Shown here: piece by piece, positions 5,044 through 7,598 of the stretch
Layout of the letters: each line of letters opens with the position of its first letter
How positions within the stretch are numbered: the stretch's first letter is position 1
Origin: an uncultured Bacteroidales bacterium
GTDB lineage: Bacteria; Bacteroidota; Bacteroidia; Bacteroidales; P3
DNA length: 7,598 nt
Assembly: GCA_937906975.1 (NCBI GenBank)
Contig: CALCUN010000151.1
Span: forward strand, 1 to 7,598
Direction of reading: 5' to 3'
Program-made: the position numbers and the translations under genes
Notes under the pieces: model-generated
The model's input: only the letters and a program-made list of their open reading frames with translations
What the model was told of the DNA's origin: nothing
The model's database searches: none

Positions 5044-7598
5044 ATGAACAATAGAGAAAAATTCAATAGTTTTAGAGAAAAATATCCGCTTTTTATCTAT
5101 GAATCTTTTAGCTATGAGATAGATGAAAAGGGATTAAAAATAGAGTTTACTTTCATTAACTCGGAGCATACTTTCAAACCAAGTCTTCTTGTTGAGAAAA
5201 AGGATTTCTTTTCTTTCTCTCATTTAAGTAAAGAGCAGTTAGACTTGCTTGTTTTCCACATGGGAATGATAGAACTAATATCTTATTGGAAGGCGTTGTG
5301 TTCTCCAAAAGTTCTTATAAAGCCTTATGCTTTAAACTCTAAGCAAAAGGAATTTTTTACTAAACTTTACTACAATGGACTTGGCGAATTTTTCTATTTA
5401 AATGGCATAAACGTTTCACAAAATGAGTTTTTAACATTAGAAAACAACGATGATAATTTTACAACTCCACAACAATTTGATTTAAATGACGAATATATAA
5501 TACCAATTGGCGGTGGGAAAGATTCGGTTGTAACATTAGATTTGTTGATGTCTGCAAACAGAGATATAAAACCTTTTATTATAAATCCAAGAGGTGCAAC
5601 AACTCAGTGTTGTTCTATGGCTGGGTTTAGTGAAAGCGAAACAATTACTTGCAAACGCACAATTGACGCTCATCTTTTAGAGCTTAATGCACAAGGTTGC
5701 TTAAATGGGCATACTCCATTCTCAGCAATGCTTGCTTTTACTACGCTTTTAATCTCTGCACTCACAAAAAGAAAACACATAGCCCTAAGTAATGAAGACT
5801 CAGCTTCGGAATCCACAGTCAAAGGCTCAGAGGTAAATCATCAATACTCTAAAAGCCTTGAATTTGAAAACGATTTCCGCTCGTATGTTAAAGAATTTAT
5901 CTACCCAGAGTTTAATTACTTTTCATTTCTTAGACCATTGAGCGAATTACATATAGCAAAACTTTTCTCAAAGCTTAATTATCAATCTGTTTTCAAAAGT
6001 TGTAATGCAGGAAGCAAACAAAACATTTGGTGTGGTAAATGTCCGAAATGTTTATTTGCCTTTATAATACTTTCACCTTTCTTATCACGAGAAGAATTAG
6101 TAGCAATATTTTCCAAAAACCTTTTCTCGGATAAAGAACTTGAAGAATACTTCTTGCAACTCTGCGGACAAAGAGAAACAAAACCGTTTGAATGTGTAGG
6201 AACTATATCAGAGGTAAACGTAGCTCTTGCACTTTGTTTAAAGAATCAAAAAGCCGATTTAGAAAATGAATATCTTTTGAAACTATGGCTAAGTCTTCCT
6301 GTTTCAAAACAATACTTAGAAAATACATTATCGCATAAACTTTTTGAATTATCTAATGAGCATAATCTTCCTGAAAAGGATTTTGAAATTTTTTCTAACT
6401 CTCATCTTGCTACAAAGAAGGCTCAACTTATTAAACTTTTGAAACCTCACAAAATAGCAATACTTGGTTATGGCAGAGAGGGGCAATCAACTCACAAACT
6501 CTTAAAAGAAATATTACCAAACAAAGAAATCTTAATTGCAGATGATAATTCAGAGTTTGCAAGCTGTGGATTGCAAGATGAAATGCTTAAAGATTGTACT
6601 CTTTATATAAAGACACCGGGAATTTCTATGAAAAAACTGCAAAATATCGATAGAGATAAAATCACATCTCAAACAGATATTTTCTTGCAACTTTATTCTA
6701 AGCAAACAATTGGCATAAGCGGAACAAAGGGTAAAAGCACTACAAGTAATTTGGTTTATAAAATTCTTTTGGAACAAGGTTTTGACACTCTTTTAGCAGG
6801 AAATATAGGAGTGCCTCTTTTAGATATTTTACCAAGTATAAAGGAGGATACAATAATTGTTGCAGAACTTTCAGCACATCAACTGCAATTTATTCACACC
6901 TCGCCAAAGGTTTCTATATTGCTTAATTTGTTTGAAGAGCATCTTGATCATTTTGTAGATTATAGCGAATATATTAACTCAAAATACCATATTGCAAGTC
7001 TGCAAACGAAAGATGATACATTTATTTACAATTTAGATTCTTCGGATATAAAGACTTTAATAAATAATTTGCCAATAAAGTCAAATCTATTAACATTTTC
7101 AAAAAGCGAATCTTTGGAAATAGAGCCCGATTACTTGAAAGGCGAACACAATCTAATGAATATAAATGCTGCTTTATTGGCAACACAAGCCTTTGGTGCA
7201 GAAAAATCAAAGGCGTTAAAGACTGCAAAAAGTTTTATGCCACTTTCTCATCGTTTAGAGTTTGTTACAGAAAAGAATGGTGTGAAATATTATAATGACT
7301 CAATAAGTACAATTCCGCAAGCCTCAATAGAGGCAATCAAAGCTTTGAAAGAGGTGCAAACTATCATACTTGGCGGAATGGATAGGGGGATAGATTACTC
7401 TCCTTTAACAGAACAAATAGATAACTTTAAGATAAAGAACATTGTTTTTGTGGGTCAGGCAGGCAGAAGAATGAAAAACGAAATGCAAGAGAAAGTAAAT
7501 AAATTTCAAATCTTAGTTTCTGATGACTATTCCGAAATAGTAAAATGGTGTAGTGTAAACACAGAAAAAGGAATGATATGTTTGCTATCTCCTGCTGC
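5044..7598 (+). CDS. murL-murD: MurL-MurD fusion: UDP-MurNAc-L-Ala-L-Glu epimerase joined to UDP-MurNAc-L-alanine:L-glutamate ligase (3' truncated by window edge)
   Basis: One frame without a stop gives 851 visible residues from the ATG at 5044. Residues ~1-450 look like MurL, which converts the terminal L-Glu of UDP-MurNAc-L-Ala-L-Glu to D-Glu using ATP. Motifs seen: a PP-loop-like PIGGGKDSVV (154-163), LNGHTPFSA (220-228), LSNEDSASES (248-257), VNHQYSKSLEFE (264-275) and a CGKCPKC cluster (330-336). Residues ~468 onward are a Mur ligase of MurD type: Rossmann start KIAILGYGREG (470-480), TPGIS, P-loop ISGTKGKSTT (558-567), ELSAHQLQF (608-616), NLFEEHLDHF (628-637), candidate carbamoylated Lys647, GEHNLMN (700-706), HRLEF (736-740), NDSISTIPQ (751-759) and LGGMDRG (776-782). 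About 40-60 residues of the ligase C-domain should lie beyond the edge. Canonical MurD has NDSKATN where this has NDSISTI, which fits an L-Glu-using MurD2. Alternative: a D-Glu-using MurD with a fused MurL of other role. MurL assignment rests on remembered family motifs. Confidence 0.88.
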   Translation, partial: MNNREKFNSFREKYPLFIYESFSYEIDEKGLKIEFTFINSEHTFKPSLLVEKKDFFSFSHLSKEQLDLLVFHMGMIELISYWKALCSPKVLIKPYALNSKQKEFFTKLYYNGLGEFFYLNGINVSQNEFLTLENNDDNFTTPQQFDLNDEYIIPIGGGKDSVVTLDLLMSANRDIKPFIINPRGATTQCCSMAGFSESETITCKRTIDAHLLELNAQGCLNGHTPFSAMLAFTTLLISALTKRKHIALSNEDSASESTVKGSEVNHQYSKSLEFENDFRSYVKEFIYPEFNYFSFLRPLSELHIAKLFSKLNYQSVFKSCNAGSKQNIWCGKCPKCLFAFIILSPFLSREELVAIFSKNLFSDKELEEYFLQLCGQRETKPFECVGTISEVNVALALCLKNQKADLENEYLLKLWLSLPVSKQYLENTLSHKLFELSNEHNLPEKDFEIFSNSHLATKKAQLIKLLKPHKIAILGYGREGQSTHKLLKEILPNKEILIADDNSEFASCGLQDEMLKDCTLYIKTPGISMKKLQNIDRDKITSQTDIFLQLYSKQTIGISGTKGKSTTSNLVYKILLEQGFDTLLAGNIGVPLLDILPSIKEDTIIVAELSAHQLQFIHTSPKVSILLNLFEEHLDHFVDYSEYINSKYHIASLQTKDDTFIYNLDSSDIKTLINNLPIKSNLLTFSKSESLEIEPDYLKGEHNLMNINAALLATQAFGAEKSKALKTAKSFMPLSHRLEFVTEKNGVKYYNDSISTIPQASIEAIKALKEVQTIILGGMDRGIDYSPLTEQIDNFKIKNIVFVGQAGRRMKNEMQEKVNKFQILVSDDYSEIVKWCSVNTEKGMICLLSPA

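Noticed and set aside
6400..6500. Two separate genes (murL and murD) joined by a sequencing frameshift
   Set aside because: The frame is continuous through the linker with no stop and no plausible ATG plus leader at ~6450-6470; both halves keep their motifs in the same frame. Only an exact in-frame error could fake this.

Overview
The window looks like the chromosome of an AT-rich member of the Bacteroidota, probably Bacteroidales. The support is a type IX secretion (T9SS) C-terminal domain, a DUF3109 protein, Bacteroidota-type promoter boxes (TAnnTTTG), weak or absent Shine-Dalgarno sequences, and a small outer-membrane beta-barrel next to glnS. No mobile-element gene, phage gene or CRISPR array is visible.

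Layout: (1) 1-453, the 3' end of a secreted M28-family metallopeptidase with a T9SS sorting domain. (2) 531-604, a tRNA with anticodon CAU and its own promoter and terminator. (3) A leftward block: glnS (4382 to 2712), an outer-membrane barrel gene (2693 to 2067), a hairpin terminator, then a secreted WD40 propeller gene (1978 to 860) with its own hairpin terminator. (4) A 90-bp divergent promoter region, then a rightward pair: a DUF3109 cysteine-rich protein (4473-5036) and, 7 bp later, a very long ORF from 5044 that runs off the right edge.

The most notable object is that last ORF. Its first ~450 residues have the motifs of MurL, the UDP-MurNAc-L-Ala-L-Glu epimerase, and the rest is a Mur ligase of MurD type, joined in one open frame. 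This reads as a one-polypeptide version of the alternative peptidoglycan route known from Xanthomonas: L-Glu is ligated to UDP-MurNAc-L-Ala and then epimerised to D-Glu on the nucleotide precursor, so no glutamate racemase is needed. Function is inferred from motifs; the last part of the ligase lies outside the window.

The second notable object is a 94-bp direct repeat (805-898 and 2046-2139, three mismatches). The 3' end of the barrel gene has been copied onto the 3' end of the WD40 gene in a different reading frame, so the last ten residues of the propeller protein are out-of-frame barrel-gene sequence. The seam is at the ATTTGG that encodes the Ile-Trp ending a WD repeat, and two of the three mismatches create stop codons in the WD40 frame.
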